Program-made: the position numbers and the translations under genes
In this document: positions 19,203 through 29,282 of the stretch, piece by piece
How the letters are laid out: each line of letters starts with the position of its first letter
Position numbering within the stretch: position 1 is the first letter of the stretch
Source: Trichodesmium erythraeum GBRTRLIN201
Lineage (GTDB): Bacteria; Cyanobacteriota; Cyanobacteriia; Cyanobacteriales; Microcoleaceae
Assembly: GCA_018457135.1 (NCBI GenBank)
Contig: JAGGDU010000208.1
Location: forward strand, 40,835 to 89,939
Direction of reading: 5' to 3'
Length of the DNA stretch: 49,105 nucleotides
Notes under the pieces: model-generated
Databases searched by the model: none
Told to the model about the DNA's origin: nothing
Seen by the model: the letters and a program-made list of their open reading frames with translations, nothing else

Positions 19203-20163
19203 TATAATCAAGTAAAAATAAGAAATAAGGAATATAATATACCATTTTTAGGGGACTACCCTGTCAGTCAAACAATTATAATTACCTTAATATTTTTGTC
19301 TGAGCAAACTGTACCATTGCTAAATAAATACTATTATACAAAATATTTATAATCATACAACTATTTAGTTTTTTGAGGTATAGAGGCATATATTTTTTCA
19401 TACATACATATAGAAATTCCATTTCAATTAAAATATTTTTGTGGTATTTACTAAGTTATACAAAATTAGGATATAAAAATAATCTCCCCGGCGGTAAATT
19501 TAAAAAATATTCTCTTATGCTTGGGGAATTTGGTATCAGAAATTAAAAGTTAGAGTTAGAAAGATTTTCTCTGAAAATTAATAAAAATTTTCGTAACCAG
19601 TTAAGAATTTATATAATACATTAAGAATATAAATTTAAAACCTGGATATAGTACTTAAGTTTTTGATGAAAAATGAAGTTTACCTTATTTATAGTGATAA
19701 TAATGAAAAATAAAATATTATCCGATATAAGACAAGAATATAAAGAGATTTATTAGAAAATAATCTCCAATCAAATAATATTCTATCCTCTTTTATCTAG
19801 ACTCAAACAAATATTTAATCTCGCATTATTTATAGTATAAAACTATTTTTCATGACTCCTTTTTAAGAGATTTTTATGAATACAAAAAAAAGTATATTTA
19901 TTCCAACAAGGAAATTAGAGAAATAAATTTTTATAGCTGTAATATACACCAAGAAACATTTTTATGAGACTATGGGTGAGGTGAGCAGCTAAAAAATACA
20001 TTTTGAATTAGGTTCAGTAAAACTAAGTTAACAAAACTTGCACCGCCTGTCTTTTTGCCCTTCCTTTTTTCCATCATACTTAGAACAAAAGACAGGATTA
20101 ATAATTTGCATTTTATCAGTGCATAAATATTAAAGCATCAGTTATCCTTTTTCTCAAAAAAAT
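19203..20163. other. 960 bp AT-rich spacer
   Basis: No supported gene. It carries an inverted repeat near its right end (separate entry). Otherwise no motif recognised. Confidence 0.5.
20046..20096 (-). terminator. Inverted repeat downstream of the PBP gene
   Basis: CCTGTCTTTT (20046-20055) pairs perfectly with AAAAGACAGG (20087-20096) across a 31-nt loop. It lies about 70 bp past the end of the penicillin-binding-protein gene. No U-run follows on the minus strand, so a terminator role is tentative. Confidence 0.35.
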
Positions 20164-22359
20164 CTAATAACTCCCATCATAATAATCTCTATAATAATTT
20201 CTTTTTTCTAACTCCCTACCATCAGGCCCAACATTCCCATACCTAGTCCATCTTGGTGTCACTGGTTTAGATTCAATAGTAGGTTTGCGATCGTAAAAAC
20301 TGGGCTTTTTCGGAAAATTTTTCACAGGTATATCTTTAGCTACTTTCCTCATAAACTGTTGCCAATTATAAGCTGCTGTACTACTCACACCCCAAGTAGG
20401 TTTATTATCATCATTACCAAACCAAATTCCAGTTGCCACTTGGGGAATATAACCAATAAACCACAAATCTCGGGCCTCTTCAGTCGTACCAGTTTTACCT
20501 GCAACAGGGCGATCAGACAAATAAGCATTCGCTCCGCTACCATATTTCACCACATTCTCCAACATCCAGGTAACAATTGCCGCACTATCCTTATCTAACA
20601 CCTGCTTTGGTTTAAAATTACTCTCATAGATAACCTTACCGTTTTGATTAATTACTTTTTTGATTCCATGAGCTGGAATATACTTACCCTGTGCAGCAAA
20701 AGTCGCATAAGCATTTGTCAGCTCTAATAAATTAACCTCCCAACTACCCAACGCCATAGAATAAGTAGCCTTAACCTCAGATTTAATCCCCATATCCTTA
20801 GCTAAATTAATCACAGGTTCAAACCCTACATCTATCAACACCTGCACTGCCACCACATTTACAGAATATGCCAAAGAATCAATCATTGATCGCCAACCAC
20901 CATACTTTTTACCATAATTTTTGGGTTTATAACCATCTACTGTAAACGGTAAATCTCGATAACCATTAGTCGGAGGAATACCAGCAGCAACCGCAGCAGC
21001 ATAGACAAAACTTTTAAAAGTTGAACCTGGTTGACGTTGCGCTTGAATAGCTCGGTTAAATTCACTCTTAGCAAAATCTCGACCTCCTACTAACGCCTTA
21101 ACCTCTCCAGTATTAGCATCAATAGCGACTAATGCTGCTTGGTCAAACCTTTGACGATAACCATCAATATCAACAGCTTCTTGAATTACTTTTTCCCCTA
21201 TTTCTTGCCAACGCCTATCCAGAGTAGTTTCTACAGTTAAACCTCCTGCCATTATAACTTCTGAGGAAACATATTTCGGTAACTCTTTCTGAATATAGTT
21301 AGCAAAATATGGAGCTTCAACTATGAGACGTTTTGGCGCACTAGGTTTTATTTTCATTGGTTGAGCGATCGCTCTTTTTGTTCGCTCATCAGAAATCAAA
21401 CCTGCTGCTTGCATTTCTTTTAATACTAGATTTCGCCGACGTTTAGCAGCTTCTTCGTTAACCAAAGGTGAATATTGACTGGGTGCAGGAGGCAAACCTG
21501 CCAAAGTTGCCATTTGTGCTAAAGTTAGTCCGAAAACTGGTTGGCTAAAGTAAACCCAGGCTGCATCAGCGACTCCATAAGTACCTGACCCCAGATAAAC
21601 TATATTTAGATATAATTCTAGAATTTCTTCTTTAGATAGCTCATTTTCTATTTTCCAAGCTAGCATTGCTTCCCGAAGTTTACGCCAAATACTTTGTTCC
21701 ATATCAAGGAAAACCATCCGTGCTAACTGTTGGGTAATAGTGCTACCCCCTTGAACTATATCTCTAGCAATTATATTCAATATAAATGCTCGAATAACTC
21801 CTGGATAATCAACTCCTCTATGTTCATAGAAACGTCTGTCTTCAACAGCAATAAAAGCTTGAACTAAAGGAGTAGGAATATCTTGTAATTTAATTTTTTC
21901 TCGAGTGGCAGGTCCGGTTTGTTGTATAATTTTACCATCTGTAGCTTTGATCGTTAAAGTACCATCTCTTCTATAGGAGGAAATATCGGCAACTTCTGGT
22001 AAGCTTTGCTCTAATTTTCGCCACATCCACCCACCGTAAATCATAATACTACTAATTCCAATCAAACCTAACCCTAACCATAGCTTCCAACTCAATAAAA
22101 TTCCTTTTATATTTACGTCTATAACCTTTTTACCTGTCTTTTTTTCTACAGGATTAACTTTTTTTTTCTGGCTTTTTCTGCCATCAAATTTTGGTGCTTG
22201 TAAGGGCTCTTGAAATTTTTGACTCAACATATTTGATACAGGATTAAAATTATTTTTATTGTTCCTAACCTGAGACTCTATATACTTAGATTTTCTGATT
22301 ATATCAGCCTCTGTTTCTGAGAATATCTCTTTAATATTTTTCTGTTTTTTATTTGCCAC
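20164..22359 (-). CDS. Class A penicillin-binding protein 1A (glycosyltransferase/transpeptidase)
   Basis: 731 residues. A bifunctional peptidoglycan synthase anchored by one helix (about 88-109) after a long basic cytoplasmic tail rich in Lys and Asn. GT51 domain: VEDRRFYEHRGVDY with catalytic Glu173, GGSTITQQLARM (204-215) and the KEEILELYLN block. Transpeptidase domain: SxxK as Ser446-Thr-Phe-Lys449, SxN as Ser499-Val-Asn501, and KTG at 622-624. All catalytic residues are intact. It starts at GTG 22357-22359, with no other well-placed start. No division genes nearby; cyanobacteria carry several such paralogues, so I give no gene symbol. Confidence 0.94.
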   Translation of the reverse strand: MANKKQKNIKEIFSETEADIIRKSKYIESQVRNNKNNFNPVSNMLSQKFQEPLQAPKFDGRKSQKKKVNPVEKKTGKKVIDVNIKGILLSWKLWLGLGLIGISSIMIYGGWMWRKLEQSLPEVADISSYRRDGTLTIKATDGKIIQQTGPATREKIKLQDIPTPLVQAFIAVEDRRFYEHRGVDYPGVIRAFILNIIARDIVQGGSTITQQLARMVFLDMEQSIWRKLREAMLAWKIENELSKEEILELYLNIVYLGSGTYGVADAAWVYFSQPVFGLTLAQMATLAGLPPAPSQYSPLVNEEAAKRRRNLVLKEMQAAGLISDERTKRAIAQPMKIKPSAPKRLIVEAPYFANYIQKELPKYVSSEVIMAGGLTVETTLDRRWQEIGEKVIQEAVDIDGYRQRFDQAALVAIDANTGEVKALVGGRDFAKSEFNRAIQAQRQPGSTFKSFVYAAAVAAGIPPTNGYRDLPFTVDGYKPKNYGKKYGGWRSMIDSLAYSVNVVAVQVLIDVGFEPVINLAKDMGIKSEVKATYSMALGSWEVNLLELTNAYATFAAQGKYIPAHGIKKVINQNGKVIYESNFKPKQVLDKDSAAIVTWMLENVVKYGSGANAYLSDRPVAGKTGTTEEARDLWFIGYIPQVATGIWFGNDDNKPTWGVSSTAAYNWQQFMRKVAKDIPVKNFPKKPSFYDRKPTIESKPVTPRWTRYGNVGPDGRELEKRNYYRDYYDGSY

Positions 22360-22423
22360 TTTTTTCTCTTATATTTGTTTTTATACTATCAGAACTGACT
22401 TAAAACAAGCTTTGAACAACAAT

Positions 22424-22470
22424 GATTAGGGTAATAAACCCGGTTTATTGGTTAGTTTGCGTAATTCCTG
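22424..22470. repeat. Dispersed palindromic spacer element, copy 1
   Basis: GGGTAATAAACCCGGTTTAT followed by GGTTAGTTTGCGTAATTCCT. The core AATAAACCCGGTTTATT is a perfect palindrome. Related segments occur at 13917-14015 and, inverted, at 24650-24735. Confidence 0.55.
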
Positions 22471-22844
22471 AGAATTAAAACTTTATTAGTTATATCAAAT
22501 TCGGTAGCAGGTATATAGCCACGACTATCCTAGAGGTCTATATTACTACTGAAGCTAGAGTCTGACAACAGATTTTATCAAGGGTTTGGTAAAGCAATAG
22601 ACAGGGAAGATCGCTAGGTTATAAAAGTTGAGAAAATTGTAGTTGATACACCCTAACTATACCCTTTTTTTTCAGTTAAGTTATCAGTTGTCAAAGATTA
22701 CTAGAGATTACTTTTTATACATAAATGTATGACTTTTCCTATTCTAAAAAAAGTTGAGAAAATTATAATTGATAAATATTAACATACCTAGCTTCTTAAA
22801 CAGTTAATTATGCATGAGTTTCCATTTCTACTATTGTACCAATT

Positions 22845-23260
22845 TATTGAACCAAAATTAAATCAATATGATAAATAATTGATGACCGATGAGTAATAAC
22901 TATACTAATTATATCCTTAAAAAAGTTTTTTTACAGACTTTTGAATTAATTTTTATGACTCTGAGTCTAAAGCTGAAGTTGCTTCATCTAAAATGACAAT
23001 TTGGGAATTTTTTAACAAAACTCTGGCGATTGCTTTTTTTGTCTTTTTTCTCCTGATAATTTCACTCCTTGCTCCCCAATAATAGAGTTATAACCATCAG
23101 TAAAATTCAAGTCGGAAGTTGTGATATTTAATTGTTTCTATTGCTATGATTAATTTCTTTATCTGTGCCATTTAACCTACCGTAAACAATATTATCTTGT
23201 ACAGTATCGAAGAGTTATAAATTTTCTCTCTGAACATTGCCAATATGGGATTATAATAAA
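22845..23260 (-). pseudogene. Remnant of an ABC-transporter ATPase domain
   Basis: Reading the minus strand with frame shifts gives successive pieces of an exporter-type nucleotide-binding domain: HIGNVQREN (Q-loop side), LFDTVQDNIVYGRLNGTDKE, SIIGEQGVKLSGEKRQ (signature motif), VLLKNSQIVILDEATSALDS (Walker B and D-loop) and IVITHRSSIIYHID (H-loop). At least two frameshifts and several stops separate them. The Walker A half and the membrane domain are missing. Most like the C-terminal part of a lipid/peptide exporter half-transporter. Not functional. Confidence 0.82.
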
Positions 23261-23611
23261 CTTCAACTTATATCTCATATCCGTACAGTAAAAAAACATT
23301 TTTATAGAAATAAAAAAGTTTCTAATTAGACCCAAATACTTGGGCAAATTCCAATTAATTGTTTACTGCTAATATCATCTTTTTTTTCATAATTAATTAT
23401 AGTAATATCTGTTTTCTTAAAAGTCATCATCACTTTTTATAGTAATCCTAAATAACTTGTAATATTTTTGCTTAGGTTTGGCCTCCAAATTTATATTTTT
23501 CCTTGATTTTTGTTACCCAAATCTTACTATTTTTTTTATCAAATTATTTAGGATTATTATAGTTAAATTATTAGCATTTTTCCTATTGTTTTCATCCTTA
23601 TTTCTTCAATA
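23261..23611. other. AT-rich spacer downstream of chlG
   Basis: About 350 bp; may include further unrecognisable 5' parts of the ABC remnant. No feature supported. Confidence 0.45.
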
Positions 23612-24592
23612 CTAAACTCCTGCATGACCTAAAGCTAAACCTGTAATTAACATACCTAATACTAAAAAAGGTTGAGCGCTTGCTTGATATTTTACATCAT
23701 TTTCTAGAGGGTTTCTGAGAAAATACATATCCTGAAAAGTAATCTGAGGAATTACCATTAACAACAAAATAACAGCATACAAATTTTCTTTAATGCTAAT
23801 TAAATAAACTGCAACTCCAGCTTGAAAAATATCAATCATTAATACACATATCCAAGCAGCAGTACCAATACCAAACATTACAGGTAAGGATTTTAAACCT
23901 AACTTTTCATCTCCCTCTACACTCTTAAAATCATTAACTACTGCAATTCCTAATCCAGCAAAACTATAAAACAAAGTCAGAATTACAATAGTTAAATTTA
24001 GCTCTCCAAATAAAGCATGACCAGTCCACCAAGGCAAAGCAATATAACTAGAACCTAAAGCATAATTTCCTAACCAACCATTTTGTTTTAACTTCAGTGG
24101 TGGTGCCGAATAAATATAAGCTAAAAATGCACCTAATAAACAAAGCATAGTAAGAATTGGAAATTCGTGACCAGCAGACAAATCTAAGAGATATGATAAA
24201 CCAACTCCTGCTAATAACAAAAAAACAATTTGAGTCACAACTTGAGAAATAGAAATTGCACCAGAAGGAATGGGTCGATAAGGTTCATTAATAGCGTCTA
24301 TTTCCCGGTCATAAAAATCATTTAAAGTTTGTGTATAACCCGCCATCAAAGGTCCTGCTAATAACATACAAGCAGCAGACATCAACACATTTTCTAGATT
24401 CCAACTATAATTTCCTGAAGATGCAGCACCGCATACTACTCCCCATATCAAAGGAATCCAAGTTATGGGTTTCATTAATTGCAGACGGATTTTCCAAATA
24501 TTAGTTTCTCCACTTGCAGCACCTTTCATTCCTAATAGTTGTCTAGTTTTAGCAGTGCTATTTTCCAATTTTTCTGGTTCTTTATTAGTCAT
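23612..24592 (-). CDS. chlG: Chlorophyll synthase
   Basis: Esterifies chlorophyllide a with geranylgeranyl or phytyl diphosphate in the thylakoid membrane, the last step of chlorophyll synthesis. 326 residues of the UbiA prenyltransferase fold, with about nine helices. First Asp-rich motif NDFYDREIDAINEPYRPIPS (91-110), with Asp92, Asp95 and Asp99, is the ChlG/BchG form; the second is VVNDFKSVEGDEKLGLKSLP. The N-terminal TRQLLGMKGAA is typical of ChlG. ATG start. The next gene on the strand (get3d, upstream) is about 290 bp away with a repeat between, so it is likely monocistronic. Confidence 0.96.
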   Translation of the reverse strand: MTNKEPEKLENSTAKTRQLLGMKGAASGETNIWKIRLQLMKPITWIPLIWGVVCGAASSGNYSWNLENVLMSAACMLLAGPLMAGYTQTLNDFYDREIDAINEPYRPIPSGAISISQVVTQIVFLLLAGVGLSYLLDLSAGHEFPILTMLCLLGAFLAYIYSAPPLKLKQNGWLGNYALGSSYIALPWWTGHALFGELNLTIVILTLFYSFAGLGIAVVNDFKSVEGDEKLGLKSLPVMFGIGTAAWICVLMIDIFQAGVAVYLISIKENLYAVILLLMVIPQITFQDMYFLRNPLENDVKYQASAQPFLVLGMLITGLALGHAGV

Positions 24593-24649
24593 TTTTAATG
24601 AGATTATTCTGATTAGTAAAAGTAATTTATATAGAACTTAAGCTTCCCA

Positions 24650-24735
24650 AATAATCAACCGGGTTTATTACCCTAATTTAATACAAGATAATTGCAAATT
24701 TTAGTTCATAAACCCGATTTATGCATAAGTCCTCT
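24650..24735. repeat. Dispersed palindromic spacer element, copy 2 (inverted)
   Basis: ACCGGGTTTATTACCCTAAT is the reverse complement of the 22424-22445 element, and a second part, CATAAACCCGATTTATGCAT, follows at about 24707-24726. It sits between chlG and get3d. Confidence 0.55.
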
Positions 24736-24881
24736 TATACACTTGAAAAATGTTTTGTGATTTTATAATGTCCCTACAAAATTTTGGTTTTAGTTCTGTA
24801 GTTATCTATTGACAATTACTATAAACTTTTAACCAAACTCAAAATCAATCTTTTTTTCCTCTTCTCTACTTCCCATTCCTT

Positions 24882-25976
24882 TTAAAAAGAAATAATCAAA
24901 TAATCGTCTTTGAACTTTGCACCACGAACAGGTCTTCCACTTAGGGGTGGAGGAAGGAAAATATTTCTTCTCTGGTCTCCTGCTTCTATAGTTACTTCTG
25001 GCCCATCTTGAATAAGTCCAATTTGTTTTTTATCAAAACTAGGTAAAAATAAACTTACTTGACTTTTTTGAATATCTATGATAATAGGCTTGGGAGCTTT
25101 AACTGCCTGGCTAAAATCTGGCAGAGCATCCATTAAAAGTTGCCAATTTTCATTAGAACCATGGGGAACTGGAGTTACAGATAATGGTGAAAATTCAGCA
25201 GTAATATTATCTACATTATCTGCTTGATTGAGAATTACTCCCCCCACAGTGAGATTAACTTGTTGGGCACTTCCCCATAAATATCTGGCTGTGGCGATCG
25301 CTGCCTTATCCTTTGTCGTAACCAAGTATGCTGCCACCCTGTTGGGGTCAGCTATAGTAGCTTTAGCATTATCTAAAAGTTCATTGATTTTTTCAGTCGG
25401 TTGAGAAAAATTATTCCCTGTCCAGTCAACATTTAAAATAGCATTACTAACAGGTTGAACAAATGGAGAAATAGCTTTGTAGAGGTCTGAGTCGAGAATA
25501 ACTTGACGGAAGCGACGAATATACCAACTCATAATTTCTGCCGAACCCAAAAGTCTTAGTGTCTCTTTATCTCCGGTACCATCGTAAATAATCAAATCAT
25601 ATTTCCCACTAGCACTATATTCCTGCATAGCATTAATGGTCAGAATTCCTTCTACTCCTGGTAAAACTCCTAGTTCTTGACCATATACCTTTTTAAAGAA
25701 GGGTGTACGAATATATTCAGCTTCTAGTTTTTTCAGTTCTTTCCAACCGCTTTCTAGTAAACTTGCTGCCTGAATATGGACTGCTTTGAGATTCGAGTCT
25801 ATTTCTGTTGGTTCTGGGCCAATATTAGCACCTAATATTAAGGATAATGTTGAAGCAGGTTCTTGTCCCACAAATAAAACTCGTTTACCTTGGCTAGCGT
25901 ATCTTTTGGCAGTGGCAAATGCAATGGTTGTTTTACCTGTACCACCTTTACCCAAAAATGTATAAGTAATGGTCAT
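24882..25976 (-). CDS. Get3d-type ArsA/Get3 ATPase with C-terminal crystallin-like domain
   Basis: 364 residues. The deviant Walker A FLGKGGTGKTT (8-17) with signature Lys10 places it in the ArsA/Get3 family. Switch II region IIYDGTGDKETLRLLG; downstream SAEIMSWYIRRFRQVI. The C-terminal ~65 residues (VSLFLPSFDKKQIGL, EVTIEAGDQRRNIFLPPPLS) look like the alpha-crystallin/HSP20-type domain of the ArsA_HSP20 family, the layout described for Get3d of photosynthetic organisms. A client-binding or targeting role is likely but not defined. The usual Get3 switch I Asp (TDPAH) is replaced here by GQEPA. A broken partial copy lies at 28151-28373. ATG start. Confidence 0.88.
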   Translation of the reverse strand: MTITYTFLGKGGTGKTTIAFATAKRYASQGKRVLFVGQEPASTLSLILGANIGPEPTEIDSNLKAVHIQAASLLESGWKELKKLEAEYIRTPFFKKVYGQELGVLPGVEGILTINAMQEYSASGKYDLIIYDGTGDKETLRLLGSAEIMSWYIRRFRQVILDSDLYKAISPFVQPVSNAILNVDWTGNNFSQPTEKINELLDNAKATIADPNRVAAYLVTTKDKAAIATARYLWGSAQQVNLTVGGVILNQADNVDNITAEFSPLSVTPVPHGSNENWQLLMDALPDFSQAVKAPKPIIIDIQKSQVSLFLPSFDKKQIGLIQDGPEVTIEAGDQRRNIFLPPPLSGRPVRGAKFKDDYLIISF

Positions 25977-26169
25977 TTTAATTATTAGTTAAGTTGATTA
26001 ATAAACGTTTGATCACAAACAATACTTTAGTTGATATCATCATTTTTCTAACATTCTACACAAGCTTAGTATTGATGGTGTCTAGTAATTATTCTCCGAG
26101 TACTTTGTCTCAACTTCTTACTACCGGAACCTTTTAGATGGATCGCGGAAGCGTAGGGAATGTCCCTAA

Positions 26170-27135
26170 TGTGGCTAATATATTCCGGTGAGATGTCAAT
26201 CTAATCTTCCTTTAGAACTAATGTCTCTTCCGGGTCGCAGTGATTTGGATGTCAAAGTGGCCATCACGTACCAAAGTAACATTCAAAATATGGTGGATAC
26301 TTGGAACATGGAAGTGCCGACGGGTCTTTTGGGGTTAGGGTGGAATATGTCATATGAAATAATTGCTATTGACAACAGAAATACGGGTGCTAATTATAAT
26401 GACTAATATTACCTTGTTTCTGGTGGTTCGGCTAATCGTTTTTATCAATGTATCAAGATAGTCTAACTGATGATGGGGCAAGGAATTTTGAGACGGAAGA
26501 TTATAAACCTTGGGGTATTTGCTATTACTCAAGGGATAAAAAATGGGTAATTATTAAGGAAAATGGGGTCAAGCAGAGAAAGCAACGGAAAGAGAGATAA
26601 CTTATCTGAAAATAATCCATATATTCAACGGGGCGTAAAATAAGGTGGTAGTAATGGTAATGGGATAGATAGTACAACTAATACATCTGGACAGAAACCT
26701 TTTGCACTAGCTTAGAATTTAGCAGAAATCCAAAATACTTGGGGCGAAAAAGTTACTTTTAGTTATGAAGTTGACTTCAAAAAAATTGGTAATAGTGGTT
26801 ATAAATATATCAAAGCTACTTAATTAATACTTTAGATGAACGTAGTGTTAATTCTGTCTATCAACTATTACAGTATGATGACATAGTAAGAGAGTATCAA
26901 ACTCCCCACAAATATAGGGAAAAATAAAAAATTAATTATTATCAATATCAATATTAAAGGAAGTTTATTAGCTCTATTGAAGTGAGAGAATAAAAATTAA
27001 AGTTACTCTTATTTTCGCTTCAGTTTTATTATGAATCAAAAAATGTTTATTTGATTAATTTTAATAATACAGATTTCTAGAAATATTATCTAACAGGAAT
27101 AACTCAGAAAAATGTAGATGGATAGTTTTGATAGC
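26170..27135 (+). pseudogene. Rhs/SpvB-like exoprotein remnant
   Basis: Several in-phase blocks survive in shifting frames: LPLELMSLPGRSDLDVKVAI (26197 onward), then PTGLLGLGWNMSYEIIAIDN, YYLVSGGSANRFYQ, DSLTDDGARNFETEDYKPWG, WVIIKENGVKQ, WGEKVTFSYEVDFKKIGNSG, REYQTPHK, FISSIEV and TGITQKNVDG. These resemble the N-terminal beta-rich shell region of Rhs/YD and SpvB/TcaC-like secreted toxins. At least four stops or frameshifts interrupt it. The toxin end is not present. Plus strand, opposite to get3d. Confidence 0.75.
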
Positions 27136-27304
27136 TAAAAATTTACCTTATAAAGCAGTATAATACGATAGTTATTTCTGGCTACCCAAAAATCATAGTT
27201 ATAAACTAAAAAAAGAGTTACCAGAGCATTGACTTAGTCAAAGAATAAAGATACAACATAGCAAGAAATTACTTACTACTCTCGTGAACTGTACTCAGTT
27301 ATAC

Positions 27305-28143
27305 ATGGAATCAATTCATACCAAACTCAAACTTAATAATAAACAGAAAATCCTGATGGCTCAATACGCAGGTTACTCACGATGTTGTTATTATTGGGAC
27401 TTAAGCTTGAACGAATGCAGCATATAAAGATGGTTATCAACCCAATGTCCGTAAACTCAGAGAGGTTTTTTACTAATCATACAAAACCACTAATACCCTG
27501 GATGAAAAATTTTTTGTCTAGAGTTTATGAATATACTTTTATCCACTTAGTTAAAGTATTTAAGAGTTTTTTTCTTCGGAATACTTCGCAAATAATAGTT
27601 AGGTAAGTATCCAATATTTAAGAAAAAAGGTAAGTCTGATTCTTTTACAATTGATAATTTTGGAAAACCAATAGAATTAGATGGATGGAATCATAAACTA
27701 CCTTTTATTGGTATGGTAAAAACTTATGAACCACGGCAGAGGCAACAACTAAAAAAATTATTATTAGCAGAAAAGTAGGTGATTGGTCTCTCGTTTCTAG
27801 CTATGAATTTTAGGTCGTAAAAACACCAAAAAAAACTGATATTGTTGGTGTAGGTTTAAGAGTGAACACTTTAGCTACATTAAGTGATGGAAAAGTATTT
27901 AAAATTGTGAAAACCAATTCATATATTTGAAGCTAAGTTATCTCAAATGCAATACCTAAATTCTCAAAAGAGGTGGGTTATGCTAACTTGAAGGCAGCAC
28001 AACTGAAGATAGCCAGGTTGCTGAGAAAAGTAGTAAGCATCCGTCAAAACGGACTTCATAAACTGAGAATTTACTTAACCGAAAACCATGGCAAAATTGT
28101 CATAGAAAATTTGAATTTTAGGGTTATGTTTCCCTGGGTGACA
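27305..28143 (+). pseudogene. tnpB: Truncated, inactive IS605/IS607-type tnpB (OrfB)
   Basis: Starts in TnpB style: ATG 27305, TKLKLNNKQKILMAQYAGYS. Later blocks in other frames: RFFTNHTKPLIPWMKNFLSR, VYEYTFIHL, KSDSFTIDNFGKPIELDGW, HKLPFIGMVKTYEP, VGVGLRVNTLATLSDGKVF, LSQMQYLNSQKR and KIVIENLNF. The RuvC-I aspartate is replaced by Gly (VGVDLG expected, VGVGLR seen), and the gene stops just past the RuvC-II Glu, so RuvC-III and the zinc ribbon are absent. Several frameshifts and stops. No tnpA adjoins it. Its 3' end abuts a fragment of get3d. Confidence 0.87.
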
Positions 28144-28150
28144 TAAAAAG

Positions 28151-28373
28151 CTAACTATCTTTACCCAAAAAAGCTTTACGAACAGCTTGAACAAAGGTCG
28201 AAATAGCTTTGTAGATGTTTGAGTCTAGAATAACTGTACAGAAGCAATAAATATACCAACTCATAATTTCTGGGGAACCCAAAAGTCTTAGTTTCTCTTG
28301 ATATCCGGTACCATCATTAATAATGAAATTATATTTCCCACTTTTGTCTATATTTTTGCATAGCATTCTCTAA
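28151..28373 (-). pseudogene. Displaced partial copy of the neighbouring get3d gene
   Basis: Minus-strand reading gives GKYNFIINDGTGYQEKLRLL, GSPEIMSWYIYCFCTVILDS and NIYKAISTFVQAV, which match residues ~113-187 of the intact Get3d about 2.2 kb to the left. A frameshift lies just after the start of the match (ENAMQKYR in a different frame). Both ends are cut: one side joins the broken tnpB, the other joins unrelated spacer. It looks like a duplicated and decayed fragment in the same orientation as the parent. Confidence 0.88.
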
Positions 28374-28606
28374 ACTACAAATATTTGGAAAAGTCTAAAA
28401 AATTAGTTTAAAGGTATATAATATGGAATTCTAAGTAGATTAATGGTAGAGCTTTAAAAAGCCTACAGGAAATTTATATCTATTAAATTAAATGTGTTAT
28501 TTACGCTATTTTCAAGTCAATTGGTATTAATTCCTTCAATAACAAACTTTTTCAGTAAGCTCTAATTATTAATCAGCTAAAGTCGAGAGAGATCGACTGT
28601 AAGAAT

Positions 28607-28611
28607 GGAGG
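28607..28611 (+). promoter_or_regulatory. Strong Shine-Dalgarno before the TTG start of trmB
   Basis: GGAGG ends 8 nt before TTG at 28620-28622. This spacing is ideal and settles the start, since no ATG lies nearby in frame. Confidence 0.75.
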
Positions 28612-28619
28612 CATAAAAT

Positions 28620-29282
28620 TTGGTAAGAGTAAGAATTAGACAGCATGTCAACCCTTTAGCTAGCAAATATCAACAGTCAGTAACTATCCCCAATTTTAGT
28701 GATATTTATGCAGATATAAAGAAACCATTATATTTGGATATTGGTTGTGCTAGAGGGAGATTTTTATGGCAGATGGCACAGGTAGAACCTGAGTGGAATT
28801 TTCTGGGTTTAGAAATACGGGAACCCTTGGTGATAGAAGCTAATAATTGGCGAGATGAAAAGGGTTTAAATAATCTGCATTATTTGTTTTGTAATGCGAA
28901 TATTTCCCTGGGAAAAATATTTGAGTCTTTTCCAAAAGGAATTTTAAAAAAAGTCTCTATTTTATTTCCAGATCCTTGGTTTAAAAGACGTCATCAAACC
29001 CGTCGAGTTGTACAACCAAAATTAGTGGAAGATTTAGCAAATTATTTAACAGTAGGGGGAGAAGTTTTTCTGCATTCTGATATAGAAAAAGTAGCTAAGG
29101 AAATGTGTAATCGCTTCTCGGCTCATGGTTCATTTTATAGAAGTTATAATGATTGGTTAAAAGAAAATATTCTGCCAGTTTTATCAGAAAGAGAAAAGGT
29201 GACTTTAGGCAAAAATCAGCCTGTGTATCGGGCGTTATTTATTAAGTTAGAGGAACCTACTCCTAATATTATATCTCCTTGA
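28620..29282 (+). CDS. trmB: tRNA (guanine-N7)-methyltransferase
   Basis: Methylates G46 in the variable loop of tRNAs with SAM. 220 residues, the family length. SAM motif [18 protein letters not shown] (37-54), [13 protein letters not shown] (62-74), and the TrmB signature [18 protein letters not shown] (116-133) with the catalytic region Asp118. The N-terminal [14 protein letters not shown] is the usual cyanobacterial opening. The start is TTG with a strong GGAGG 8 nt upstream. No operon partner; 340 bp of decayed DNA precedes it. Confidence 0.95.
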
